Assembly: GCA_949358305.1 (NCBI GenBank)
Contig: OX442321.1
Location: 6,473,605-6,537,604 of the forward strand
Source: Strigamia acuminata
Taxonomy: Eukaryota; Arthropoda; Chilopoda; Geophilomorpha; Linotaeniidae
DNA length: 64,000 nucleotides
Reading direction: 5' to 3'
A program made the position numbers and the translations under genes. The first letter of the stretch is position 1, and every line of letters starts with the position of its first letter. This document shows, piece after piece, positions 31,568-42,200 of the stretch. The notes beneath the pieces were generated by a model, which was not told where the DNA came from, ran no database searches, and saw nothing but the letters and a program-made list of their open reading frames with translations.

Positions 31568-32287
31568 ACTTCTGTTTTAACTTCTTTTCTTGCAACAATC
31601 CAGACAAAAATTCCTTTTACTTCACTCAAAGATATGCTTGACAACACAGATTATTTGCCAGTAATATTAAAGGGTACCAGCACTATAGAAATTTTTCAGG
31701 TATCTTGATGCAACATTCTTCAATTTTTAAAAGTTAATTGAACTGTTATTTCCTAATAGAAGCACCCATACGAGAATAAAAGTGTTTTAAAAGCTGGAAA
31801 AGTAATTGATGCGATGGAATCAGTTGATAAAGGAAGATTTGCATTTCTATTTTCATTTCAAATCCTTACAAACAAAATTGGCAGAAATTGCAATCTTACT
31901 ATCGCACCGCAATACGTCACCAGACAAGCTATGTCATTTGCATATTCGAAAGAATTTGCTCATGTGGATTATTTCAATCGCAAGTACATAATTTATTGCA
32001 AACAGATCTAAAATGTAAGATTAAAAGAAGGAAGTAGCTAACTCATGCTTTTTGTACACAGAATTTTATTACTAAAGCAAAATGGAATCTTGTCATTTTT
32101 GTATAAACGGTTCTATCCTGACGCAGCAAGCTGTTTTAAAAATCCATTCAATCCTATTTCGTTTGGCCACATTATAGGACCTGTCGTATTAATTCTTACC
32201 GGAACTTTGATCTCTTTGGTTTTTGGACTAATCGAACTACTTGTTTATAAGTTCAGCACATTCTTAGATGTCTTGTTTCACTTTTGA

Positions 32288-33029
32288 TTAATTTATCGCA
32301 TAATTATTATTTTTTTTGCTTCTGATTAATGTAACATTCACCTAAGATGTTAATGACAAAGAAAATTGTGTATGTCAACAAAGTTCCACAGTACAGTATC
32401 ACAAATCTAGAATTTTATAAATAGTTTTAATTAATTTTAAAAGATCGAGAAACTTTATGTATTGCATCAAATTTTCTTTTTTGCTGAAATACTTAGAATA
32501 TTCCGTGTAAACAAACCAGACACTTACCATCAATTGATATGGTCTCACTAAAAAAAACCAATGTGCACACGCACAGTCCATTTAAACAAATCAAATAATA
32601 ATAATAAAAAAACCACTCTTTCAAAATAAATTTCCGCGATTTCTTATTTAACTACCAACCTAGATCATACACCATCTGTTCTTTCATCCATTACTTTTGA
32701 AAAATAATTCCGTTTTACGAAGCAAATACAGAGAAAATGAATTGCCAACAAGTTAATAATTTAATCATTTTAATATGTGAAGAAAACTGTAAATCAAATG
32801 TGCAACATGTAAAAATTGCCCGAATCACATAAAAGCTGTAAACTAGATGAACTCTGGCCCACACTGGCAGGTAGCAAATTCTCATCAAATTCAAACAAAT
32901 CCATTTCAAATTTACAATCCGGAATGGGATTGACTTGAGTGTTCACACTGGTATTAACAGAACTGACATGGTTGTCTTTTTATAAGACCCTTCGGTAATT
33001 AAATTGCAAGTAAATTTATAAGTTGGTAC
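32288..33029. other. AT-rich intergenic spacer
   Basis: Follows the stop of IR copy B. I see no exon, repeat family or RNA gene in it. Confidence 0.4.
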
Positions 33030-33627
33030 CCGTTCCAACGGCGAATCGCGTAAGGGCGAATTTCTAAAATTCGCCGTTGGAAACCTATTTTGACGTTTCC
33101 AATGGCGAATTTAATAAAATTCGCCATTGGAAACGTTTTTTGAGTGCCATTTCTGCTATTTGCCATTGGAAACATATTTTCCTGTTCCAAGGGCGAATGT
33201 GGAAAATTTGTTTGAAATATAAAATTCGCCATTGGAAACGCAAAAACGTTTCCAATGGCGAATACGTGTAGGTTGAAATTCGCCGTTGGAAACGCAAAAA
33301 CGTTTCCAATGGCGAATACGTGTAGGTTGAAATTCGCCGTTGGAAACGCAAAAACGTTCCCAATGGCGAATACGTGTAGGTTGAAATTCGCCGTTGGAAA
33401 CGCAAAAACGTTTCCAATGGCGAATACGTGTAGGTTGAAATTCGCCGTTGGAAACGCAAAAACGTTTCCAATGGCGAATATGTTTAGGTTGAAATTTGCC
33501 ATTGGAAAGGGTTTTGCGTTTCCAACGGCGAATTGAAATTGAACGCGCCTAGTGTGTATTTAAAGTGCTTGTGAGTCTCGAGCGAACGATTTGGTTTGTT
33601 TAATTCAAAGTGATCTTTATTTGTAAC
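33030..33627. repeat. Left inverted arm of the foldback element
   Basis: 54-bp period from about 33247 to 33516. Each unit contains TTTCCAATGGCGAAT and ATTCGCCGTTGGAAA around a 14-nt loop, so each unit is itself a 15-bp-stem hairpin. Outer units are shorter and more diverged. Confidence 0.85.
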
Positions 33628-34531
33628 TGGACGGAATTTCGTTGAAATTTAGCAAATTCCGATGAGATTTTGCAATTTTTTTGTAAATTTTGGTGATTTC
33701 CGATGAACTTACAGATTTTCGATGAAATTTCGTGATTTTTTCAAAGATTAAACATTTTCATCATGTTTTTAAGAAAAGAACAAATAAACAAATCAATCAA
33801 TCAATCAATATCAAAATAATTCCGCCAATTCTTGTAACCAATCATTTCATTTTATTCTATCTAACAACATTGATAAAATTAACGCCATATTGGAAGAGTT
33901 ATTCTGATTTTGATCAATTGATTGATTGTGTTGTTATTAGGAGGGAAAAATAAGGCACGAGTAGCTGCATTCAAAAATTAAAATATTTTGTGGTTTACTT
34001 CAATTAAAAAAAAAATGACATCATCTCCAGTCCTATTTATTAAATTAAACTATATTAATAATTTATTCAAAACTGTATGTATATATTTATTATAATTATT
34101 TAAAAAAATCAAAATTTAAACTTAAAATACACTTAAACTAAAATTGTATTTTTAGTTTTGAATGCAGCTACTGAATCTCATGTGCAGTGTGTTTTTATTT
34201 ATATCACTTTTTACTACAAAGGGATGGCCAACAACGGCTTGGGGCATTTTCCACATGTCCACTAACGAGGTCACAGAAGCAAGGTTTGATTTAGCAACAA
34301 AAATTATATTTTAACTGATTGTTGATTTGTTTATTCATTTTTGTTGTTTTTTTCTTATTAATATTCCGAAAACATTTAACACTTCCAAGAAACAATTAAA
34401 ACATTAATTATTCTTTTTTTTGAAAACTTATATTTTAAACTCTAAAAATATATCTTTTTGTTTCATTTCTTCTGGTAGAACTTACTGGTGCTATCTAATG
34501 TGTCCCTTCCGTGGTTTTGTGATGTGTTATA

Positions 34532-34701
34532 CCGTACTGCCTTGAACAATGGCCCGGGCGTTTATTTATTTTCATGACCCGACCCCACCCCGGTCAGGTC
34601 AGTTCGGGGCGGCGTTTGGTGCACTAAGCGCCGCCGAGCCCCCGGCGTTTATTCGAGTCCCGGCGCTTATTCACGCCGGGCCATTGTTCAAGGCAGTACG
34701 G
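34532..34701. mobile_element. 170-bp MITE with TA target duplication
   Basis: Perfect inverted ends CCGTACTGCCTTGAACAATG / CATTGTTCAAGGCAGTACGG, with TA on each side (34530-34531, 34702-34703). The centre is GC-rich. Mariner-type insertion is likely from the TA. It lies in the foldback loop. Confidence 0.75.
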
Positions 34702-34703
34702 TA

Positions 34704-36047
34704 TGCATTTGTTGAAGAGTCAAAAGATGGCAGCCATTGAGTTGGTGAGGAACAACTAAGAACAACTAGAGTCTTTTATTACTCTCTTAAAACAAGGAGG
34801 GTCAAGTCACCCAGAGGGGGGTGACTACTTCATACACAGATGTGGAGGAATAAAAATGAGCGGAACACTCCACTATCCTCTTGGTTATCCCTCCCCACCC
34901 CAACCTAGGGTCAATTTTGACCTCCAAAAGTGTTTTTATTTTTTTTTCTCAAAAACTATTGGAATTTTTATTCTGAAATTTCATGTATTTTCATTTAACA
35001 TCATAACAAACAATAAAAAAATTAATAGATTTAAAAATCGCAATAATGGTAGCAGAAATGCAAACCAAAAAATGCTCTTTTCTATCTCGAAATGAGATTT
35101 GTAAATTTTTAAACCAGTCGCATTCGACTGGAAATCAAAATCTCCACCTGCCTGCGTATTTTACTTTTCGATTTGGTCAAGAAAAAGTACCATTACGATC
35201 CACCAAAGTCGGTGACCACATGGCAAATTTGGTGGGAAATTTGAAAAAGACTGATTTTTAAAACTCAACAATTTTAATGTTTAAATAAGATTTCCTAAGT
35301 GTAATTTGGTGCTGAAAATGATGGTGTCGTTAGTTTTTTAATTAAATGTAGTTAAAAGGGAGAAAACAGCAAATTACGGCAAAATAATAAGTAAACCGGA
35401 GCGCCACCTGGCGGAAGCCGTGACCGAAACGTAATGTAATGTAATGAAAATGAACAACTGGGTGGAAAATTTAAAAAAAAAATATTTTAAAAAAATAACC
35501 GAAATGATCGAAGAAAAGTGTAGAAGGGGTTTAGAAGCCTAATATGTAATGCTTCCCTGCATTACAAATGTTTACTTGTTTACTGCCAACTTATCACTGC
35601 CAAAATAATACTCGTACACTAAATCCTAAAACCGTCAATTTTTTTTCTATTATTTGCTGTTCTTTCCTATTTATTTTGGTAATTTTTGATGATTTTCTGT
35701 TATTTTCTGTTATTTTCGGTAATTTTTTGTAGTTATTTGGTGTTACTTTAGGTTATTTTGATAATTTTCAGCTATTTTTTTTTTTTTAATTTTTTTTAAA
35801 TTTTTGGTTGCTGGTATTTTGGATTATTTGCTGTGATTTTCTATTTTTCGGGTAATTTTTTTGGTTGCTGGTATTTTGGATTATTTGCTGTGATTTTCTA
35901 TTTTTCGGGTAATTTTCACTAAAATCCATGGTGAAATCGCAAATCGGTGTTGGAATTTCCGTTCTTGTTTGTCGTTGATGACGTAAAAATAATGTCACAT
36001 AGTGGCGGTTTAGTGGCGACAGAGAGCCCTATCGTTACGACACCTCC
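34704..36047. other. Foldback loop, T-rich spacer
   Basis: Holds a 57-bp direct duplication (GGTTGCTGGTATTTTGG at 35806 and 35863) in a T-rich tract. No gene recognised. Confidence 0.4.
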
Positions 36048-36600
36048 GCAAAGTCGGCTCAAAGTGCTGGGTGCACTACACCGCGCCAGGCCGGAAGAAG
36101 CTGGATCCGCGGGCCTGGGAGGGGTATTTAGTCGGCTACGCCACAGGGACCCGTGGATTCAGAATTTGGAACCCAACTGACAACAAAGTCTACGAGTCGA
36201 TTCATGTTAAGGTCGATGAGCGCCAATCTTATCGGAAATCCATCAAAATTTCGACGCAGCAGCCGCAGCAATCGTTCACTGGTCCCGGACAACAAACCGT
36301 TACATTTGATGATAACCTACATTACCATCAGTGGCCGAAGGGATCTGATTCCGAGGCGTCAGAACATTCTGCGAACGATTCCGAACGTGTGTCGACGGCA
36401 TCCGCTTCGATGCACACGCCTCTGGCTTTTCCGCACATCCACATACCACCACCGACAACTCCGGAACGGGCATTGCTGGATTTATGTGCGACATTACCTC
36501 CAGGTTCTGCGTCTCTTCGTCAATCCCATCACATTTCGTACGAAGAAGAACGTGACACCGACCATGACATCCGAGAGATGGATGAGCTATCGGTTTATTT
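36048..36600 (+). pseudogene. Copia-type pol fragment (end of integrase to linker)
   Basis: Frame with KCWVHYTAPGRKKLDPRAWE then GYLVGYATGTRGFRIWNP and VYESIHVKVDE. This is the C-terminal integrase signature of Ty1/copia (KLDP.A..GYLVGY..G.R.W.P). The linker toward RT follows, but no RT is present. It is a truncated relic whose frame runs on into the right arm only because the arm repeat length is a multiple of three. Confidence 0.8.
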
Positions 36601-36952
36601 AGTTTTACATTTCGTTCATTGTTCTCAAGCACATTCAGTGCTTTTAGGCGATTATAAGTGGCCATTTGCCGCGCGCCTCATGCGTATCGAGACGATACGT
36701 TTCGCGAACGTTCGTGCACGTAGCACGACTTCAATTCGCGTATATTCGCACGCTTCCAACCGGTTATTTACCGGATTCGCGCACTCCTCTGCTACAAACC
36801 CACCCGATAGAAGACCTATAAACGGCATTCAACTGCTTCCACAGGTGAACGCCGGGATCTCTTGCAATTGGAAAAATCCCATAGTGACTAAATATAAATT
36901 TAGTGTTGTTGTGAAAATTCAATTGGAACCGTCAGGAACGCAACAAGTTAGA

Positions 36953-37781
36953 GTTACAAATAAAGGTCACTTTGAATTAAACAAACCAAATCGTTCGCTC
37001 GAGACTCACAAGCACTTTAAATACACACTAGGCGCGTTCAATTTCAATTCGCCGTTGGAAACGCAAAACCCTTTCCAATGGCAAATTTCAACCAACACAT
37101 ATTCGTCATTGGAAACGTTTTTGCGTTTCCAAAGGCGAATTTCAACCTACACGTATTCGCCATTGGAAACGTTTTTGCGTTTCCAACGGCGAATTTCAAT
37201 CTACACGTATTCGCCATTGGAAACGTTTTTGCGTTTCCAACGGCGAATTTCAACCTACACGTATTCGCCATTGGAAACGTTTTTGCGTTTCCAACGGCGA
37301 ATTTCAACCTACACGTATTCGCCATTGGAAACGTTTTTGCGTTTCCAACGGCGAATTTCAATCTACACGTATTCGCCATTGGAAACGTTTTTGCGTTTCC
37401 AACGGCGAATTTCAACCTACACGTATTCGCCATTGGAAACGTTTTTGCGTTTCCAACGGCGAATTTCAACCTACACGTATTCGCCATTGGAAACGTTTTT
37501 GCGTTTCCAACGGCAAATTTCAACCTACACGTATTCGCCATTAGACACGTTTTTGCGTTTCCAATGGAGAAATTCAACACGCACATATTCGCCATTGGAA
37601 ACGTTTCTGCGTTTCCAATGGCGAATCGGTTACCAATTCGCCATTAGAAAGGTCCAAAAGCAGTCCCAATGGCGAATTGGGAGAAATTTGCCATTGGGAC
37701 TGCTTTGGACAGAATAAAGTCAAAATTCGCCTTTCGTCCGAATGGCCAGATTCGCCCTTGGACGATTCGCCGTTGGAACGG
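36953..37781. repeat. Right inverted arm of the foldback element
   Basis: About nine 54-bp units in reverse orientation to the left arm, some with point changes, then diverged units and the outer end GTTGGAACGG. The larger unit number than on the left shows arm-length change by unequal exchange or slippage. Confidence 0.85.
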
Positions 37782-37894
37782 CACCCCCAGGATTAGTCTA
37801 AGAATAAGTAGAACAGGTACTTACATTTCTGTATATCGCTCGATGCAGTACATTTATGTCGACATTAACGTGGCTCAAACTAAAGCACTAAACT

Positions 37895-38040
37895 GAAGTC
37901 CTGAAACCAGCAAACGCAGTCGTGCCCTGTGCTAACTCTGATCTCCTCCCTATTCACCACTGTGACGCTCAGTAGTGAGATGTCGGATCCACCACAGCCT
38001 CCACGAGCGGTTAAATGGGCCGTACAGGTGAGTACGGAAA
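37895..38040. repeat. Degenerate fragment of LTR family S3
   Basis: Matches 57425-57580 at reduced identity (for example ATTCACCACTG then CTCAGTAGTG, and GGATCCAC). No ends preserved. Confidence 0.45.
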
Positions 38041-38472
38041 AATAGTTGTGATATCAACTCTACTAAAGTGGCTGTTCCTTTTCTGGACACAAGCCAGTAC
38101 CGTATATTGGAAAACCAAGAGAAATTGAATTTGTACTGAAACCATGAATTAAAAAGAAATTTACCACGACAAAGATATATGATCAATTTGTACAAGTAAG
38201 ATTAAACACGCACGACTCTACTCTGTGTATGAATATGATCAATATTCTTTTCTCCACTAATTCCTTCATTAGTGCTCAGACCTTGTTCAAATGTACTATG
38301 CAGTTAAATTGCTACCTCCTTTTGGTAACGGTACAATTTGGTGATTTTTAGGAGCAAAGCAACTTTAAAATATTACGCCTAGTTAAAATTTGGATTTACG
38401 TGTCCGTTGGGCACAACTGTATTAATTAATAACCGCGCAACTGCAGAAAATTAACTGTTAAGGACTCCCATA

Positions 38473-38512
38473 ATGCATATTCTTGTACTCGGAATTACAT
38501 CGCTCCAAATAA
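38473..38512 (+). pseudogene. Orphan IR exon 1
   Basis: ATG CAT ATT ... CAA ATA A then GTAAGTT: 40 nt, identical in length and phase to exon 1 of copies B and D (MHILVLGITSLQI). The following exon is missing; an inverted-repeat element and a second copy of the 5' flank follow, so this is the start of a lost gene. It could serve as an alternative first exon of copy D. Confidence 0.6.
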
Positions 38513-38595
38513 GTAAGTTAAAACAATTAAATATCAGCTTTAAAAAAAGCGAGGTGTCTAGATGAGGTCCAATCCTCCAGCTGAGACCCCAAGAA

Positions 38596-38750
38596 TACCG
38601 TATTTTTGCAAAACTACGATATTGTATCAGTATTTAACCTCACGAACGATGAACGTACGCTTCGTTCGTTACATTGAGCAAATGTAACAAACGAAAAACC
38701 GAAATTGTAATTGCTGACAAAAATGGCAGTCTTGAATGAAATACGGTATA
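38596..38750. mobile_element. Probable short MITE
   Basis: ATACCGTATTT and AAATACGGTAT form 11-bp inverted ends about 155 bp apart, beside the orphan IR exon. The short match makes this tentative. Confidence 0.35.
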
Positions 38751-39236
38751 TAAAAAAAAACCTGTTTGAAAACGTACTGTTTTATTTTTTATTTATTTAA
38801 ATTTAAATTAAATAATTAACTTTAATTTCTTCTGCATAATTGGTAATACGTCCAGTATTAAATTTGTTCTTGTGTTTCCAAATCAATTAAACCTTTTCTA
38901 TGTAAACTTGTTTTCTGGACACAAGCCAGTACCGTATATTGGAAAACCAGCAGCAATTTAATTTCTACTGAAACCATGAATTAAACCACACTTATCTTTT
39001 ACCACCACAAAGGAGAAAAGATCAATTTGCAAAAGCAAGATTAAACATTCATAAATTTATTCATTGTCAAAGATCAATTTTCTTTTCTCCGCTAACTACT
39101 TTCGCAAGAGCTCAGACGTTGTTCAAACTCAGTTAAATCGCTATAGTTCCTTTCCACGCAGTACCACCTAAGTGATTTTTAGAAGCGAAGCTGATTTAAT
39201 TTCTTACAGAAAATAAACTGTGTTGAGGACTCCATA

Positions 39237-42200
39237 ATGGATTTCCTTGTACTCGTAATCACATCGCTCCAAATATGTAAGTTAAAACAATTAAATAAAA
39301 ATAAAAAACAAATGATTATTAAAAAATGTGAAATTTATGGATATTTATAGTATGTTGCTTCGGTGACAAGATTCGATATTTTCAACTCAACACAACTGAA
39401 TGTTCTGGTGTGACTTTAATTTCAAATAAGGGTAAATAAATAAAAGATCTTTAAAATTCTAATTTTAAAAACGTTTTAATCTTTAGTTGCAGACAGTTTT
39501 TCTAAAACAATTTCCCAGGTACAGTATACTCTGGCTCATCATAAGAGTATGACTTTTTCCTTTCGGCCAGAGCCATTTCACTGGTGTAGGTGTACATAAA
39601 AGTAGACCAAAATACCACAAACACAATTGATGTACAGACATTGCAATCGATTGCCTAGGTAACTGGCAAAATTCAAAATTGTGTGCTTTCCAGGCAAAGC
39701 AATCAATAAACTAAACAGACATGTGTATTAAACTAAAAACAGCATAAAACTGTATTTTATAAATCCGAAAACCATTTCATTATAAAATACAATTAAAATG
39801 ATATTATTTCAATCATTATAATAACCTCAAAATTAAAAATAAATCTACTTTTCCTGGTGGTAGTATAAAGGCAACAGTTAGGAGTAAACAGGCTCGGCCA
39901 ATAGGAAAAAGTCATACTCTTATGATGCTCCAGAGCAGGGGTTCCCAAACTTTTTAGCATCGCGCCTCACTTTTTAAGCAAGGCAATCTTTTGCACCTCA
40001 CTTCATCTACCAGTGCATTAAATTTTTAAAAAATATACTACTAAAAAGAAAAAAGAAATTTTTATATATATTTGCATAAAACTTTGTATAATTTTTTATA
40101 TAATTTTATATAATTTTGGTTAAAAATTTACAAAAGTTTGCAAAATAAGCTTGTTTTATTGGGGGTGCACATCTAGCGCGACACAATTTACCGCAACAAC
40201 AATGTACCGCGACAAACCGGCTCAAAAAAATGGTTTTTCACAAAAAAACCAGTAAGGTTAGGTTCGCGGGGGGGTCAAGGGGGGGGGGGGGGCGCTTAGC
40301 CTTTCTTAGGAATTAAACCTAAAATATACGTAGTCTCAGTTTCTAAACTCACGGTTGATTCGTGTTGCAGTAGATTGTGTCGCGCTAGGTGACACGCCCC
40401 GTTTTATTTAGGCATGTATGATGGGTGCGCCCCACAAATAATCAGCTCGCGCCCCACCAGTGGGGCGCGCCTCACCGTTTGGGAAACCCTGCTCCTGAGT
40501 ATAAGATATTAATCCAGATACGCAATTTTATCGTGCTGTATTTTTTTCTATCTCTCTCTCTCTACTACAGATTGTTTTTGTTTAGCAGACATAATTATAT
40601 TATTTAGAATATAGATAAATAAGAATAATCTAAGAATTATACTTTGCAGACAGAATTTCAATATTTAGGACACAATTGGTTGAGAATTGATGATGCTAAT
40701 GTTCAGGAAAAAAATTCTCTTTCCCATTTAAGATGTGACAAGCAGACCGTAAGTTGAATAAGCAATTAACTTTCCAAGACTTTACTCATTCAAACGGCTG
40801 AAAAAAAAGCAGGCTGCAGGCATTCGAGAAATTCCCAGAAAAATCGCCTATTTGCAAAGGCCCATAAGGTTAACACTTATTCACGTACGTATTATTTCCA
40901 GCTAACTTTTTAATGAATTGGGAAATGCATTTTAATCATGCTGACCTCAAGACAATCCAAATAACTGTCTTGAAGTCATGAGGGCACGTCCAGCAGGGCA
41001 GCAGCCAGGACAATGAGAGAACCATTGCATGGGCTTCCCAATAACCTGAATGCAATGTCTGTCTACTACCCACAATTTTTTTTATTTAAATGTCCTTCAT
41101 CCACTATATTAATTCCCAGAATTAATTTCAGTTGTGCTTGATATGCTCTTGCTTCTGATTGCACTGGATGGTAACGATGGAGTTAGATGTAGTTTTGGGA
41201 AGAGTCACGATGCGATCATCTTAGTTACACGCATTGGCATAATGTTTTTATTCATAAAAGTACAAAAGGTTAAATAGGTCAAAAGCACCGGTCACTGATT
41301 GGCGGACACGTAAATCTCGCATGACCGAGTGCCGCAATAAGAATTGGAGTGCCAAACACTCCAGTGCTGTCAGAGTGGACCGACGAATTTAGGAATGCCT
41401 AAATAGCACCGGATGCAAGACAAATAACTGTATTTAAAGGTTTATGGCCTTTATTCAGTGTCTAGGAGTTAGTATCTCATGCCTCTCCTATTGCCGCCAC
41501 CGCATTGTTGCAGCACACTCTTGGACCACGCGCAGCACATTTGGTTAAGATTAACCTGTGTGCAGCGTGGTCAGTCAACTTAGTGCAGAAGTTGGTTTCT
41601 TTGCCCATTGGTAACTCATGGTACTGGAAATGACATACTGGCAAACAAGTGTGGCAAACAGTAAGGTGTGGACCGTAGCTGTTCCTACATAACACTCACT
41701 CAAGCTCCAGACAGGATGTTGGGCCTTTTATAGTCTACTCTTGCAGCTTATCGGATTATAAATTACAGTAATGGTACCTTTCCCAATGGTTGTTGGTCGA
41801 TGACCGGATATGACATCACGCGATGTTATCATTGGTCGTTGCCCACAACCGTCAACTCAAATTGGCTGGCTGGGTTGGACTGGACCATGTGGGACCCGTG
41901 TTGTTTGTGGCCGTAAATCGGTCACAGTGCTTGTATGTATTGATTACAGTTACAGTACCTTTTTAATATTTTTTTTAAGTTTCCACCTGCTATCACTTTA
42001 AATCAAACCAAGAAATTCTTAACGTGTGGAGGATATTTCGGCCAAGTTTTCAATATTTTCAGAACTAAATTTAATGTGAGGTAAAATATGAAATAAGCTA
42101 TTTAACTTACTAGCTTCCATGGAAAAAGGAATTGTTTATAACTTGATATTACGGTCATTGACGACGGTGATAATAATTTCTGAACAATTTCTTTTTGTTT

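Larger units (their letters stand above)
16568..32287 (+). pseudogene. Ionotropic receptor copy B, split in exon 9 by a 13.5-kb retrotransposon
   Basis: Exons: 16568-16607, 16684-16764, 16826-16851, 16997-17095, 17158-17229, 17297-17358, 17455-17542, 17617-17917, 17982-18071 plus 31572-31699 (one exon, interrupted), 31760-31983, 32062-32287. Exon 1 encodes a hydrophobic leader (MDFIVLVITSLQI). S1 signature NGSWTGSMGEL in exon 7, first span MELWLCVFAISLTVILV and pore CWPIVLQ in exon 8, third span LLWISYTSVLTSF cut by element 2, last span in exon 11 (IIGPVVLILTGTLISLVFGL). Omitting the element, exon lengths total 1437 nt (478 codons plus stop), all phases agree and I saw no other lesion. The copy was apparently intact until the insertion. 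Membrane receptor, ligand unknown. Confidence 0.9.
33030..37781. mobile_element. Foldback-like element with long hairpin-repeat inverted arms
   Basis: Left arm 33030-33627 and right arm 36953-37781 are reverse complements. Outer ends share CCGTTCCAACGGCGAATCG. Inner borders share a unique block including CAAATCGTTCGCTCGAGACT. Both arms hold tandem 54-bp repeats, about 5 units left and about 9 right. Long modular inverted repeats of this kind are known from Drosophila Foldback and Galileo elements. The 3.3-kb loop carries a copia remnant and a MITE but no recognised transposase, so this copy is non-autonomous. No target duplication was identified with confidence. Confidence 0.75.

Noticed and set aside
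33085-33536. Long overlapping open frames in both directions in the 54-bp repeats (also 37044-37647)
   Set aside because: The repeat length is a multiple of three, so any stop-free frame stays open. No initiation context or domain, and the arms are structural repeats.
34549-34740. Open frame over the MITE in the foldback loop
   Set aside because: It spans a palindromic MITE and has no coding features.
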